Shown here in pieces: positions 53,001-63,500 of a DNA stretch of 64,000 nucleotides; within the stretch, counting starts at the first letter, position 1, and each line of letters begins with the position of its first letter. The notes under the pieces were generated by a model. It saw only the letters and a program-made list of their open reading frames with translations, searched no databases and was not told the DNA's origin. The DNA is from a virus. A program made the position numbers and the translations under genes. The stretch is from positions 1 to 64,000 of IMG/VR virus record IMGVR_UViG_3300050821_003529; one strand, given 5' to 3'.

Positions 53001-53785
53001 CGGGAGAAATATTCTTCTTTAGCGCTGATAACGAATTCATGGTATTGAGTCCTAGTTTGAATTTGGCGAATTTCGGTTTCCCATTAGGCGATCAATTCGC
53101 CAATTTGCCTTCTTCTGGTGTTTCGGATACGACGTGGAATGCCGCTACTGGTTATGTGGCTGTTCACCAAAGTGGAATAGATAACTGTATTTTTGTTTGC
53201 GACGGTGCTACAGGTTGGTATCGGTTGAATCCTAGACAAGTTCCCGGTGGTTTGCAAGGCGCTGAACCTATCTGGAGTCCATTTGCCGCTATTACTGGTG
53301 GATGCCACATGGTTCAGAGTATTGAGTATACTCCGGGTATTAAGGCTTTGCTGGTAGGTGCGTCAACTGGTGGACACAATATTTTGAAGAGAAGTTTGTC
53401 CGTTTTTACTGATAATGGAACACCATACGATGCAAATTTCACTATGGGTGGAATTATGTTGGCTCATCCTGGTCAACGAGCGTTGTTAAAGTTCATAGAA
53501 GTGGATTTTTCTGGAGTGGATTTTACTCCTACGGTTTCATATTTATTGAATGAAATATCCGGAACGTTTACTCCGTTTACACAAGAGCCGGTGTTCGATC
53601 CGCCTTCAATTTACGGAACAACCATTTCTCCGGCATCATATAGTCCTAATCGATATTATTTTGCGAGTAATCCGTCGCTAGCTGTTTGTCGTCACTTGCA
53701 AATTAAGGTAGACCTAGGAACAACTTCAAATGGCGACGAGTTGTATAATTTGACTATTTTTGGAAAATTAATTGTTGAACTATAA
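50018..53785 (+). CDS. Tail tubular protein B / nozzle-like protein
   Basis: 1255 residues. KNIELTNRLTLQRRPGLVPF near 59-78 is a typical start for nozzle proteins; the rest is a long run of beta modules with repeated GTSTPTW / GGSAPVWNR / GTTVDNGTLRWQN blocks (about 300-720), and a compact C-terminal region. It would make the tail tube. It begins directly after the tubular A-like gene and ends one base before the fibre gene. Confidence 0.75.
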   Translation: MNLLQAHGAQPQKQPRYTPIFMDRAFTGLYTQRNVLHDPSDVATARFYGGRPDALWMGKNIELTNRLTLQRRPGLVPFSADIYPTTPLRAFSFQLTDGTIRVIVDTGSTGPLAISSVASSVGSTAVYTGVFPNGGSNAYQGFIFQIAGFATNPGNNGTFTVTASTTTTLTVSNSVAVSEIHVATAVSAGAVYWDVQNGTTTFLFGKGVGAGQTYFLAVAGILYMGDGVETRIYTPLNPNGTIFSYGALGPLNAPAVVATPSGTAAGTWQASTWFSTMGLIVDPNGNIQQLNFINNPSVVIGSVAVLGTSSTGGPTWNQTPGNTTSDNTVTWRNLSDVIPWMPNFPFETETQAFSTNALRCICYDQATGCFFVNISSQATANTGLSNPFAAAGYGTANPPPPGTVIPDRQVTWMSLGNINNIPNGYCQGIWRPSQVIATPPPSVRILEPFTLPQPGHPLPAGTIYLQENTGSGTTAASNTSITWQTAAGQTTTEPAGSDGSTLKWLCVTATNNGTGLWQSGTPYIGWSSPGSAFGVVKDNNGSLWVAASSGTSGASDPFGNSGAQLYYQTGHVYGVGTIIIDSNSNRQQVTASGTSGGSAPVWNRNQGGTTVDNGTLRWQNLGSAYGFGPVPDGTNGLTWVNVGRSAVWIASQKYYLPNAGFFAPISVPLGGANVNDGTNIEYVVQTGVSGSSTPTWNTSTAPGSNETYDPSPAAAGGVVWYNNGPFKQNSLSFSTSLSWAYSYKARTLTDFYSVLIPGTSTPQNIPPPGPPFNGALPAPTGSETGFITTASPATTLTGANAGAVFSVYGQYSPDIQFDTIVIWRSADGGGPTQMFELTEIPNIPSQAGSGKYTVNGVKYDWVFQDFLPSVATNQFPGLNPQIIAPINGINNPAPSNFLPMVFNFQRIWGTVGQNVLSSGGPDTPTGNANFAFPAINSLPFLASVTRLVRTPQGIITFTVDSIELIAGGPATATFYSVTLCPGVGLLSFNFLDVYAGEIFFFSADNEFMVLSPSLNLANFGFPLGDQFANLPSSGVSDTTWNAATGYVAVHQSGIDNCIFVCDGATGWYRLNPRQVPGGLQGAEPIWSPFAAITGGCHMVQSIEYTPGIKALLVGASTGGHNILKRSLSVFTDNGTPYDANFTMGGIMLAHPGQRALLKFIEVDFSGVDFTPTVSYLLNEISGTFTPFTQEPVFDPPSIYGTTISPASYSPNRYYFASNPSLAVCRHLQIKVDLGTTSNGDELYNLTIFGKLIVEL

Positions 53786-56094
53786 TGGCAGAACAGAAAT
53801 CAAATTTTATAAACGAAGCGGACATTCCTGAAAATTGGCAAGAAGTAGAAACTAAGCCCATTGTTCCGGGTGAAGTGCCTTCTCCGATTTCGTCAACTCC
53901 GATAGTTCTTCCACCGTATTATCGGGGAAGTATTCCAGCTAATTTGCAGCATGACGCTTATCTTGTCGGCACAGATCGTACGCCACGAGTTACAAGCATT
54001 CCAATCATGCCTACTGCACCGTCGGCTAATCCACAAAATAACGCTGCTATTCAAAGCGTTATTACTGAGAATAAGTCGACAACAACGGTTATAACGTCCG
54101 GTACAGGAATGCGATTTCGTGGGTATTGGCTTGGATTCGTAACTTATAATCCTGGTGACGTGGTAATTTTTAATGTATCGACGTATGTTGCGAATTCGAC
54201 AAGCATAGGCTTGCAGCCAGATTTAAATGCCGTAGGAGAAATCGGAGAGTCTACTAACCAGCCTCTTACCCCGTCTGCTTGGACTTTAGTATCAGAAAAT
54301 CTTGTATTTAACGGTACTTATCCAGCTCAGTTTAGTGCAGGGGGATTCGGTCCCATCGATGCGACTGGAGTTGTAGGGGCTTCCGGTAGTACAGTCTCAC
54401 CTACGGTTACGGCCACTTCCAGCGGTACCTTTCCGAATGAAGTAGCTCTTGTTTTTGTTAGTAACGATAATGCCGGATTCACGTTTACTCCTCCTGCCGG
54501 TTGGAACTTATTATACAACATTTCGGGTGGATCGCATTTGTATTGGAAAGCTATTCCTGGTGGTTCTTCAGTAACTTTTACGGCTACCTTAAGTTCTAGC
54601 GATGATTGGGAAGCTCTGATCGCATTTTTTGGTTTCGGGGGGTTTGCTCCGTTTTCTATAACGCAGATTCAAACTTCGCCGACTGTTTTGACGGTTACAG
54701 CTAACAATAGTCTTGTGGCGGGAAATTATGTAACGTTTTTCAATCTAGCTAACGCTACATTTTTGAATGGTCAGTCGGGATTCGTGGCATCAGCTTCTCC
54801 AACTCAGTTTACGATTAACAGCGTTTACGGAAATCCTAATTATGGTCCTACAGCCGATACCGGTACGGCATCTTTGACCATGTTGCAAGCAACAGCATTG
54901 GTATCCGGTGGTGGTGGTCCGAATGCGGTTGGGTTTACTCAGGCTACTACTAAGGGAAGTACGTTTATCTATACGGACTTGTGGGAGGGTCACACCGGCC
55001 CTAGCGGAGCCGTATCGTCGGTAGGAGATAACAACATTCCTTCCAATGTGTATAAATTAGCAAATACTGATGACGGTGCCTGTCTAGCTGCGGCGCAAAA
55101 TAATGGAGCCTTGAGTACACCGACTATTCTTCCTCTTAGCAGCGGATTACAACTTTCCTCGGGTGCTATAGGTTTTGAATTACCAGGATCAGTTCAAAGT
55201 ACTTCAAAATTTCTTCCTTACGATGTGGTTGAATTTCGTGGTTCAGTTTTTGTCTGTTTAGCGGAAACTACTGGTGATGCTTTTACATCTCCTTCGAGTT
55301 GGGCGCTGATAGGTCCTGCGACTGGCTTTGTTCAAGCTAAGATGGGAAGTTATTTGGCAGTTCGAGGCGATGAAGGCACTCTTCTATCATTTAACTCGGC
55401 TTCTGCTGCTACGTTAACTCTTCCAAATCCCGTTCCGGCTCACCCCCAAATCATAGGATTGTCAGATTCGGGTTGGTGGATTTTAGTTCAGAACATAGGT
55501 GCAGGGACGTTGACTATTTCTCCGAACGGATTATTGATTGACGGTTCGTTAAGTAGTCTTACTCTAGGTCAAAATCAGGGCATCCTTATTTTCACCGACG
55601 GAACAAATTATTTTACTTGGCACGGTGTAAATAGTATAGCAGTTCCGTCGTTTTTGACGGCTACAGGTCCTGATGCATCAGGAAAAGTTACCATTGGATC
55701 GGGCACTGTATCTCCTAGTTTTGCTATTATCGGTCCGACAGCTTGTGCCGGTCCAGGTCCGATAACCGCTCGACAGATTCAAGGGTCAGACCTTTTGAAT
55801 CTCTCGATTACGTCTGTAACACAATTTGGAAATACTACAACCGTGACAGGGAATTTGAGAGCTTGTGGAGCTATTCTTCCTACAGGATTGTATAGAATTT
55901 CTGTTTATGTGGTTGTTACAACCGGTGGTACCGGAAATTTAACCGCATCTATTTCTTGGAATGACGGAGTTGCTTCTCAATCGTTTACTCCGGCATCTAT
56001 TTCGACAACGTCTATAGGGACGATTATTCAATTTGATTCTGTAATAGAATCAGATGGAATTCACGATGTTTCATACAGTTTTACTTTATCATAA
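53785..56094 (+). CDS. Tail fibre / receptor-binding-type protein
   Basis: 769 residues. Pro-rich N-terminus (VVPGEVPSPISSTPIVLPPY) probably attaches to the tail. RFRGYWLGFVTYNPGDVVIF near 112-131 and FLPYDVVEFRGSVFVCLAET near 471-490 are carbohydrate-binding-module-like YxxGDVV motifs, and many beta repeats follow. Fits a host-recognition fibre or tail knob. No enzymatic motif found. Confidence 0.75.
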   Translation: MAEQKSNFINEADIPENWQEVETKPIVPGEVPSPISSTPIVLPPYYRGSIPANLQHDAYLVGTDRTPRVTSIPIMPTAPSANPQNNAAIQSVITENKSTTTVITSGTGMRFRGYWLGFVTYNPGDVVIFNVSTYVANSTSIGLQPDLNAVGEIGESTNQPLTPSAWTLVSENLVFNGTYPAQFSAGGFGPIDATGVVGASGSTVSPTVTATSSGTFPNEVALVFVSNDNAGFTFTPPAGWNLLYNISGGSHLYWKAIPGGSSVTFTATLSSSDDWEALIAFFGFGGFAPFSITQIQTSPTVLTVTANNSLVAGNYVTFFNLANATFLNGQSGFVASASPTQFTINSVYGNPNYGPTADTGTASLTMLQATALVSGGGGPNAVGFTQATTKGSTFIYTDLWEGHTGPSGAVSSVGDNNIPSNVYKLANTDDGACLAAAQNNGALSTPTILPLSSGLQLSSGAIGFELPGSVQSTSKFLPYDVVEFRGSVFVCLAETTGDAFTSPSSWALIGPATGFVQAKMGSYLAVRGDEGTLLSFNSASAATLTLPNPVPAHPQIIGLSDSGWWILVQNIGAGTLTISPNGLLIDGSLSSLTLGQNQGILIFTDGTNYFTWHGVNSIAVPSFLTATGPDASGKVTIGSGTVSPSFAIIGPTACAGPGPITARQIQGSDLLNLSITSVTQFGNTTTVTGNLRACGAILPTGLYRISVYVVVTTGGTGNLTASISWNDGVASQSFTPASISTTSIGTIIQFDSVIESDGIHDVSYSFTLS

Positions 56095-56106
56095 GTTGGA
56101 GAATAT

Positions 56107-56571
56107 ATGGCGACAATTAAAGAAAATTTTGGCTCATCTACGGCGATAACTATCACATTAGCGAGTTTAGGATCAGGGTCGTGGAGACAATCTGCGTTTG
56201 TGGATAACAGCACTAATTTATTTCTAGATGCTTTAATTCAGGTTATCGTCACAACTGGAGGGACTGCAGCCGGTACGGTCGATTTGTGGGCGTATGCATC
56301 AAATGATGGTGGAACTTCGTATTCTGATGGAGCATCAGGCTCAGATGCAGCTTTTACCCCAACTGCAAATCCAAATTTGGTTTTTATAGGTTCGATTCAA
56401 ACACCGTCAACTACGACGCAGTATACGTCTAGAATGTTTTCATTGGCTCAGGCTTTTGGCGGCTCTGTTCCCCAACGTTGGGGTCTTGCAGTTAAAAATA
56501 CTAACGGTGGATCACTAGGCGCAGCCGCAAGTACATCTCAGTATATGGGCTTAACACAGACGGTGGCTTAA
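56107..56571 (+). CDS. Tail-associated beta protein
   Basis: 154 residues, MATIKENFGSSTAITITLAS at the start, all beta with GTVDLWAYASNDGGTSYSDG near 57-76, a motif common in phage tail and decoration proteins. Located between fibre and LamG genes. TTGGAG precedes the ATG. Confidence 0.75.
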   Translation: MATIKENFGSSTAITITLASLGSGSWRQSAFVDNSTNLFLDALIQVIVTTGGTAAGTVDLWAYASNDGGTSYSDGASGSDAAFTPTANPNLVFIGSIQTPSTTTQYTSRMFSLAQAFGGSVPQRWGLAVKNTNGGSLGAAASTSQYMGLTQTVA

Positions 56572-57305
56572 TGGCTCGATCTTTTAATGGTACTAGTCAA
56601 GCAATTCAATCTCAATCTACGGTAAATTTGTCTAACACAGCGACAATTACTTTATCGTTTTGGTTGTGGTGGAACGCATTCGCTAATGACGATGAGTTGG
56701 CATTGGAAACGAGCGCAAACTATAATAGTAATAATGGGGCAATCTTGATCGATCCCAATTCGTCCACTAGTTCAGCCTTCGATGTAAATGTTCACACTAG
56801 CAACTATAATTCTTGTAATTTTCCTCGTCCTAGTGCCGCCACGTGGCATCATTATGGAATAATTGCTAGCACGACAGCTCAGGCTCAAGTTTGGGTAGAC
56901 GGTAAGTCACAGACAGTTTCTGGAGGGGCATCGCCAGGGGGGAATTTCGGAAATTTTACGTTAAATCTTATGAGTCGAAATAACACTACACTTTGGGGCG
57001 CTGGCCGCATGTCCGATTTCGCTATTTTTAATCGGGCTTTATCGGTGAGTGAAATTTTGTCATTGGCATCACAGCAAATTACTCCCATATCTTTAGATAA
57101 TGGTGCTCTGGCTGTTAATTATAAGTTTAATGAACAAACACCGTTGCAAGACTTGTCACAAAATCAGAATTTTGGAACAGCGACTGGAAATCCAGTTGTT
57201 GTAGACGGTCCACCAAATTCCCAGAGAAGACGACGAAAATTTTGGGGATCGTCTGTGGCTGGTCGTGCGTACACATTTTACATTGCTGCTGAAAAGATTA
57301 TCTAA
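56571..57305 (+). CDS. Laminin-G / concanavalin-like protein
   Basis: 244 residues. MARSFNGTSQAIQSQSTVNL, ITLSFWLWWNAF, WHHYGIIASTTAQAQVWVDG near 96-115 and GRMSDFAIFNRALSVSEILS near 140-159 are the standard strands of LamG (Laminin_G_3) domains, which bind sugars. A basic C-terminal tail (RRRRKFWGSS) follows. Likely a tail-tip adhesin. The start overlaps the previous stop. Confidence 0.85.
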   Translation: MARSFNGTSQAIQSQSTVNLSNTATITLSFWLWWNAFANDDELALETSANYNSNNGAILIDPNSSTSSAFDVNVHTSNYNSCNFPRPSAATWHHYGIIASTTAQAQVWVDGKSQTVSGGASPGGNFGNFTLNLMSRNNTTLWGAGRMSDFAIFNRALSVSEILSLASQQITPISLDNGALAVNYKFNEQTPLQDLSQNQNFGTATGNPVVVDGPPNSQRRRRKFWGSSVAGRAYTFYIAAEKII

Positions 57306-57739
57306 TGATTAAATTTATTCCGTCAGTTAAAGAAGACATAGATCAAATACGAGAGTGGACAGAGGCCGATCCTTGGCATCAAAATCAGAAACAACCCGAT
57401 TGGTGGTTAACGGGAAGCGACGCTTATGTTTGCGCCTGTGTGCAAGACGAAATGGGTCCGGTTGTTTATTTGAAAGTTGAGGAAGAGACAAAACAGTTTA
57501 GACTTCACTGTCAATTCGGTCCGAGAAAAGAAGTTAGTCGTTTACGTCTCATATTAGCGATGAACGAAGGTTTACCTCCCCTATTGATGCATTTAATGAG
57601 TAAGGGAAAAAGTATTATTTTTAATTCATCTAATTCGAGTTTAATTAGATTTATGGTTTCGAGAGGATTTCGTCCTGTAGAGGAATCTGTTGGAGAGTAC
57701 AAACTATGTGTGGCCCTAGCGGACAAGAAGAACAATTAG
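57305..57739 (+). CDS. GNAT-like acetyltransferase domain protein
   Basis: 144 residues. IKFIPSVKEDIDQIREWTEA at the start, VVYLKVEEETKQFRLHCQFG, and SLIRFMVSRGFRPVEESVGE near 113-132 (a typical last GNAT motif). The acetyl-CoA-binding loop is not clear, so it may be a structural GNAT-fold protein, as is found next to ejection-protein genes of podoviruses. Overlaps the next gene by 34 bases. Confidence 0.7.
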   Translation: MIKFIPSVKEDIDQIREWTEADPWHQNQKQPDWWLTGSDAYVCACVQDEMGPVVYLKVEEETKQFRLHCQFGPRKEVSRLRLILAMNEGLPPLLMHLMSKGKSIIFNSSNSSLIRFMVSRGFRPVEESVGEYKLCVALADKKNN

Positions 57740-58470
57740 CCAATCAGGAAGCATCTTTATCAACTGCGCTCGACAACGCCTATAAAGATAGATTCGCTAC
57801 ACAGACTAATATACTTAGCCAAGTGCAAGGTGCATTAGGTCAGTTGCAATCAGGTAATTTTCCTCCTGGTTACTCTCCTGCCGTTATGTCTCAATTGCAA
57901 GCTAGTGTATTGAATAATGTGGCTGGCGCTACGAGATCGGCTCGACAAGCTGCCGGGAACGCTATTGCAGGTGAAGGTGGTGGAGCAGGTAGCGCTTTGG
58001 TTAGCGGTCCTCAACAAGAAATTCAGGGTGAGATCGCCGCAGCTGGAGCCACTAAACAAGCTGATCTTTTGAATCAGTTGAATATTAATAGTTTTGATTT
58101 AGGTCGTCAGAATTTATTGCAATCAATAAGTGGCTTACAAACACTAGCTGGAGCAGAAAACCCAGAAGCATTCGCTAGCGGTGCATCTCAAGCTAATCAG
58201 GCGGCATTCGGTCAAGCTAAGACAATTAATCAGCAGAAGAATCAGAAATGGGCTGATATAACTGGTGCCGTTACAGGGTTAGCTAAAGCTGGTTTGGGTG
58301 TTTTAGGTGGTGGTTTGTTAGGTGGCGGTGGCTCAAGTGATGGCGGTATAGGCTCTTTTGCCAATCCAGGTGTGTTCTCTAGCACTACTCCGTCAGCTAC
58401 CGGACCGCTAGAAGGACAATTTGGTACAGATTGGTTAAACATGGGCGCTGCTCCAGGTGCGTCAGAATAA
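57706..58470 (+). CDS. Internal virion protein (T7 gp14 type)
   Basis: 254 residues beginning MCGPSGQEEQLANQEASLST. The MCGP start, Gln/Ala-rich helices and a Gly-rich hydrophobic segment (about 190-212, LAKAGLGVLGGGLLGGG) are typical of small ejection proteins that insert in the membrane during DNA entry. It is the first of three such genes. Overlap with the GNAT-like gene supports co-translation. Confidence 0.75.
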   Translation: MCGPSGQEEQLANQEASLSTALDNAYKDRFATQTNILSQVQGALGQLQSGNFPPGYSPAVMSQLQASVLNNVAGATRSARQAAGNAIAGEGGGAGSALVSGPQQEIQGEIAAAGATKQADLLNQLNINSFDLGRQNLLQSISGLQTLAGAENPEAFASGASQANQAAFGQAKTINQQKNQKWADITGAVTGLAKAGLGVLGGGLLGGGGSSDGGIGSFANPGVFSSTTPSATGPLEGQFGTDWLNMGAAPGASE

Positions 58471-58487
58471 CTTAAAGAGGAATGAAC

Positions 58488-60524
58488 ATGGCAGATGGAA
58501 ACGTAGTTACTCCCGAACAAGCGGGATTGGATACATTAGCTAATCAACCGGATATGCAGGCTACGCAGCCGGAACAGATTCCACCCTACAAACCTGCACC
58601 AGCGACTCCTATTCCACAGGAACCTGCAGTAAAACCAGGAAGTTTCGGTGCTAAACTGGCTAACGCTTTGAAGGGATTTACAGCTGCTATGGGCGACGCC
58701 GGTGCTGTAGGGCAAGTACCAGAAGGTGCAGGAGCCTTGTATGGTGCTCAGAAGACTATGCAAGCGGCACAGGCACGACAGAAGCAAGAACAAGAGCATA
58801 AGGAAGTGTTGGAACAGCAAGCCCGAGAGAATACACGTGAAGATTGGCGTGCTATGGCTAATGTGGCGACAGCTAATGCTCAGATGCGTCACGAGCAGGC
58901 TCTGACTTGGCAGCTTGGCGAAGAACAGATGGATAAGTCTATTGCCAGCGGAAGTCAAATGGCTGATCAGTGGTCATCATTACCGAAGGCTCAGTCTCAG
59001 GTTGACGCTGAGAATGTTACTGCGTCTGAATTGACGAATTTGATAAAGACAAGAGACGCTGCTAGAAATGACAAACCCGGAACTTATGCCTCGACACATA
59101 CAGCGTTTCCTACCGGAAAGAAATATGTGGGTGAAGATAAGCAAGGGAAACCACAGTATGCTTTGACTTACACTGTTATGTCGGTTCCTGCGGAATATCA
59201 GTTGACAAAGGAAGATCAGCCTTGGATTGATGTTGTCAATAAGATTCCTGGTGGTAATCAATATAACATTAAATACGATGGAAGTGAAAATAAGAGTGAT
59301 AGAATGCCTGGATACGTGGCCAACAGTTTGTTTAAGCAGTCTCAGACTATTCAGGCTCAGACTGCGGCTACTAAAAAAGCTGCCTCTGATTTGCAACTGA
59401 CAAATGAGTATAACACTTTTGCTCCGTCGGGCGAGTGGACTAAATATCTTGGCGCTGCAAAAGGCGATATCGCTCAAGCTGAAAAGCATATGTTGGCTGA
59501 TTGGAAAAGTTCTCCCGATATGAAACAGAAATTTCCTAATTTGCATCAAGATATTGTCAGAATGTTTGCTACGAAAGAAGACCCAACAGGACAGAGTGGC
59601 TATACAACAGCATTAGAAAAGCAGCAGAAAGACGCCGAAGATCAGCGTCGAGAAGAGGAACGAGAAACTCATGATGCAGAAACAGAACGAATTCTTGAAG
59701 CTAATAATAAATTGAAAGATGCTACCAAGAATAAGTACGAGGGTAATCCGGAATTGTTAGAAAAGTATGAAACTACAGCCGATCCCGCCGAAAAAGTTAT
59801 GGCAAAGCAAGCTTACAGAGCTTCGTTCCCTGCGAATGAAATGGCAACAATAGATTCTATTGGCGTAGGAAAAGGCGACGTAGGTCGACTTGCGTATTTG
59901 TTGTCACGAAATTCAAACTTGGCTGACGCTGTTAATTTCTTCTATCCTAACTTCGATAGTTCAAAGGTTGGTGGATATGCGGAAGCGGTTAAGAGCATGA
60001 CTGCCGGTAAGGATAACATACGGCTGCGATCAGCCGGTATTGCTTCTAAGCACTTGTTGCAGCTTTACCAAGGTACTACATTAGGTGCCTTAGTGCCAGG
60101 ATTTGAACCTATACATGAAAAAGAATCTATTTATAATCAATTAGCTCAAGAATTAGCTTCATTTAATGCTCAATCAAATTCTCCTGGTAAAACTGAAATC
60201 GAAGACGCTAAGAAAACATTGGGCGGCGAGTTTTCAGCGACGTGGAATGCTAAGGCAAATCTTAGAAAAGTAGCTAGTTTGATGGCAGACGGTATTAGTG
60301 AATATAAGACTCGATATAAGCAGGCGGCTCCGTCTCCAGCTTATGAAACGAAATATTCTGATTTAAGTCCAGAAGCTTATGCTTCACTTCAATTGGTTGC
60401 CGATGACGGTAAAGTTACAATCAAAGACTCTCAAGGTAGACCGTACACATTCACAGAAGTGGCCCCTCTTGCTAAATACATGCAAGCTAAGATGGCGTTA
60501 GAGAAACAGCAAGGAGCACAGTAA
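58488..60524 (+). CDS. Internal virion protein, large
   Basis: 678 residues from ATG 58488 (GAGGA at good distance; ATG 58482 lies too close). Long helical coiled regions, including ALTWQLGEEQMDKSIASGSQ near 138-157 and a Glu/Lys-rich middle (KQQKDAEDQRREEERETHDA, 380-400). No lysozyme motif is visible. Gene order and composition match the second ejection protein of podoviruses. Confidence 0.7.
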   Translation: MADGNVVTPEQAGLDTLANQPDMQATQPEQIPPYKPAPATPIPQEPAVKPGSFGAKLANALKGFTAAMGDAGAVGQVPEGAGALYGAQKTMQAAQARQKQEQEHKEVLEQQARENTREDWRAMANVATANAQMRHEQALTWQLGEEQMDKSIASGSQMADQWSSLPKAQSQVDAENVTASELTNLIKTRDAARNDKPGTYASTHTAFPTGKKYVGEDKQGKPQYALTYTVMSVPAEYQLTKEDQPWIDVVNKIPGGNQYNIKYDGSENKSDRMPGYVANSLFKQSQTIQAQTAATKKAASDLQLTNEYNTFAPSGEWTKYLGAAKGDIAQAEKHMLADWKSSPDMKQKFPNLHQDIVRMFATKEDPTGQSGYTTALEKQQKDAEDQRREEERETHDAETERILEANNKLKDATKNKYEGNPELLEKYETTADPAEKVMAKQAYRASFPANEMATIDSIGVGKGDVGRLAYLLSRNSNLADAVNFFYPNFDSSKVGGYAEAVKSMTAGKDNIRLRSAGIASKHLLQLYQGTTLGALVPGFEPIHEKESIYNQLAQELASFNAQSNSPGKTEIEDAKKTLGGEFSATWNAKANLRKVASLMADGISEYKTRYKQAAPSPAYETKYSDLSPEAYASLQLVADDGKVTIKDSQGRPYTFTEVAPLAKYMQAKMALEKQQGAQ

Positions 60525-63500
60525 TGCCTCAAAATCTAGATGACATTTTAAGAGCAACGGGTAAACCAGCCGATTCTCCAGATTCGCCTGATACTCCGTC
60601 CCCTGCGCCTGCTCCAGCTTTGCAACCTACAACATTGACGAATCCGGAACATATTGGAACTCTAGATAGTGTACTTCAGCAGACAGGTAAACCTGAGGCA
60701 GTTCCTGAAGATGTTCAGAAACAACAAGGGATGATAGAGCAGTTGAAACAGGAAGTAGCCGGTCCGGGGACTGTTTTGGGCGAAGCTCCGGCAGCTGGTG
60801 AGGGTATTCGCCGAATGCTTCAGGGAGATATTGTCGGTGGAGCTAAGCAAGCGGCACAGGGTTATAAAAAGATGGCTACCGCTTCATTGACAAAAGGTTC
60901 AGAACAAATCGACGGACAGAAGCATCCTATTTTGAAAGCCGGATTAGAATTCGCTGAAGGAATGACTTCTCCAATTAATCTTGGTTTGATTGCTGCATCT
61001 GGCGGTTTGGGAATGATAGATTCTGCGGCAAAGATTTATGCAGTGCATCAATTGGCGAATCTTGGTTTGACTTCACAACAGATTGTCGATATGTACAATC
61101 GATTCCCTGAAGTTAAGAAAGCGTGGGATAAGGGCGATTCCTCAAAAGTTCTGTATGAAGGAACTCATCTTTTGTTGAGTGGTGCGTTGACTGTGGCCGG
61201 TATGTACGATATGGCTGGTAAACCGCTGGAAGTCGCTTCTCCGACAGATCGTGCTGTAGCTGGAAAGGTTGCTGAAGTAGCTGGTAAAACAGCTACAGCA
61301 GTTAAAGAGGCTCCAGGTAAGGTTGCTGCAGCTGTTAAAGATAAGATATCTGTGCCAAGGGTAGAAGTAAAGTCAAATCCAATCAAGGATATCGCTGACG
61401 CTTTTCCGCCTTCTAAGACCAATCCTTACGACGTTGAGAAGGCACCTCAGGTCGCTTATAACGCTCTTGCGGCTGAACACAAGCTAAACACCATACACGA
61501 TCCGGCAGAGGCGGCTGAAGCCTTACAGAGCCAAATTACCAAAGCTGAAGATAAGGTTATGCAAGGTGCTATTAAGCAGGTTCCGGATGAGCCTATCTTA
61601 AAGAATAACAAACCCGTCAACGTTTGGGACGAAGTTAAGAGTGAATTAGACTCTAGAAAGTACGCTGAAGCTGGATTCGTAGATAAGGCGATGGATGAGT
61701 TGGAAAAATTCGGTTTGACTAAAGGTAAGTCTGTGACGGTTAGCGATGCGGACAGAATTCGTCGACAATTGAATGATCAAACAACAGCTATAGAAAAGAA
61801 ACCAGATTATCAACAAGTTCGAATCGAAAACGTTGATCCTAAATACGCTGCTTTACAAGTAGCTAAGGATGTTCTTCGTGACGGAGTTTACGATACAATT
61901 GATGCTCACGGTTTAGATAAAGGTGTCACGGCTCGTGATTTTCGTCGAGATATTATCGGAAATCTTATTTCATTTAAGAACGCTGTGTTGGATAAGGTTT
62001 ATGGTGCTGATCAGCAAGTTAAGGGAACAGCGCCGGAAGCACCTGAAGAACCTTTGACACGTAGAGTCGCACGAGGCGTGGCTCCGGTAGCTGGTGCTTT
62101 AGTGGGTTCTAAATCAGGCGCTTTGGGTGCTGCGGCTGGAGCTTATCTAGGAAGAGAAGCTGGAGAAAAGCTTCTTCCACCGCCAGAAGTTCCTGAGGAT
62201 TTGACTCGGTCTGAATTGCTGGATCGTGCTTTAAATCACCCTGAGGCTGATAAGTTTGTCACAGAGACTCCAGAAGAACAACAGATCAGAGGAAGAATTC
62301 AGAAGCCAGAAACTCCTGAGGCGAAAGGTCAGGAAGAAATTCCATATGGTCCTATACCGTTGTTTGGACGGCTTCAGGGTAAACCTACTCCGCTAGAAAT
62401 GTATCCAGAGGATTTGAATAAAATTAGTAATTATATAAACAGTTTACGAGAAGCTCTCGAAAATCCTACAGCCACATCCGTAGAGAAAGATGCAGCACAA
62501 CATCAGTTAGAACAAATATTTGGTGGTAGAATTCCAGAGGGCTTTAAACGCCCAAAAGAGCAGGGCGCAGCTGAGCCTGCGCCGAAACTAGTTAAGGCAT
62601 ACGGTGAATTTGAAGCACCGTCTGAAATTAAAAGTCAAACAGGATTAGACACAAAAGCTATCTTGAATCACGAATTAGCTCATGCGGTATTAGCATATAT
62701 GGCGGGTTTTGAAGTTCACGATATTATTAGCGGTGAACATGTGGCTGCTTCTCCGCAGACAATAGCTGCTTTACGTGTTAGTTTACCAGAGGACTTAGTT
62801 AAAAGATCAGATGGTACATTAGAGCCTAAAGGATTAAAAGAACGTCTTCCTGATGTTTTGTCTATGTATTTAGCTGGTGCTGCTGCGAATGAATTATACG
62901 ATGGTGTTAAGATAGAAGATAATAAAGCTTTAGGAGCTGATCTTAGAGAAGTTAAAGATGCGCTGGATTTACTTGGTTTGTCAGAAGAAGAAAAAGATAA
63001 GTTTATTGAGTGGGGAATAACAAGAGCAAAGGCTACTCTATCGGACCCAGAAGTAGAAAATTTGATCAACGAATTTTCGGATACACGAGAGCGTGGTCTT
63101 CCTGAATCACATCACTATAGTGTAATTAGATTGATGGAATTTAAAGATAGATTAGATAGTTTGAGAGGAAAAAATGCAAACAACCCTGAAGGAACTCATG
63201 GAGTCGGTACGGAACACAATCCGGCAGGCGAATCCAACCGAGAAACGAGTGTTGCGTCAAGCGATACAGGAGAAGCTGCGGGAACTGCCGCCGACGAAAT
63301 AAGAGAAACCGATGACGATGCTTTTAAAAGAGACTTATTTGAATCTCTAAGATTGCCTTATAAACCACCTCCAACCGGTACAGGGCCGGGTGGTACATTG
63401 CTTAAAACAGAGAATTCGTTACCGCCAGAGCGGACAACAGGAGAGTACGATGCGCCGATCAAGGAAGCTGGTGCTATACCCGGTGGAATTTGGAAAGGTG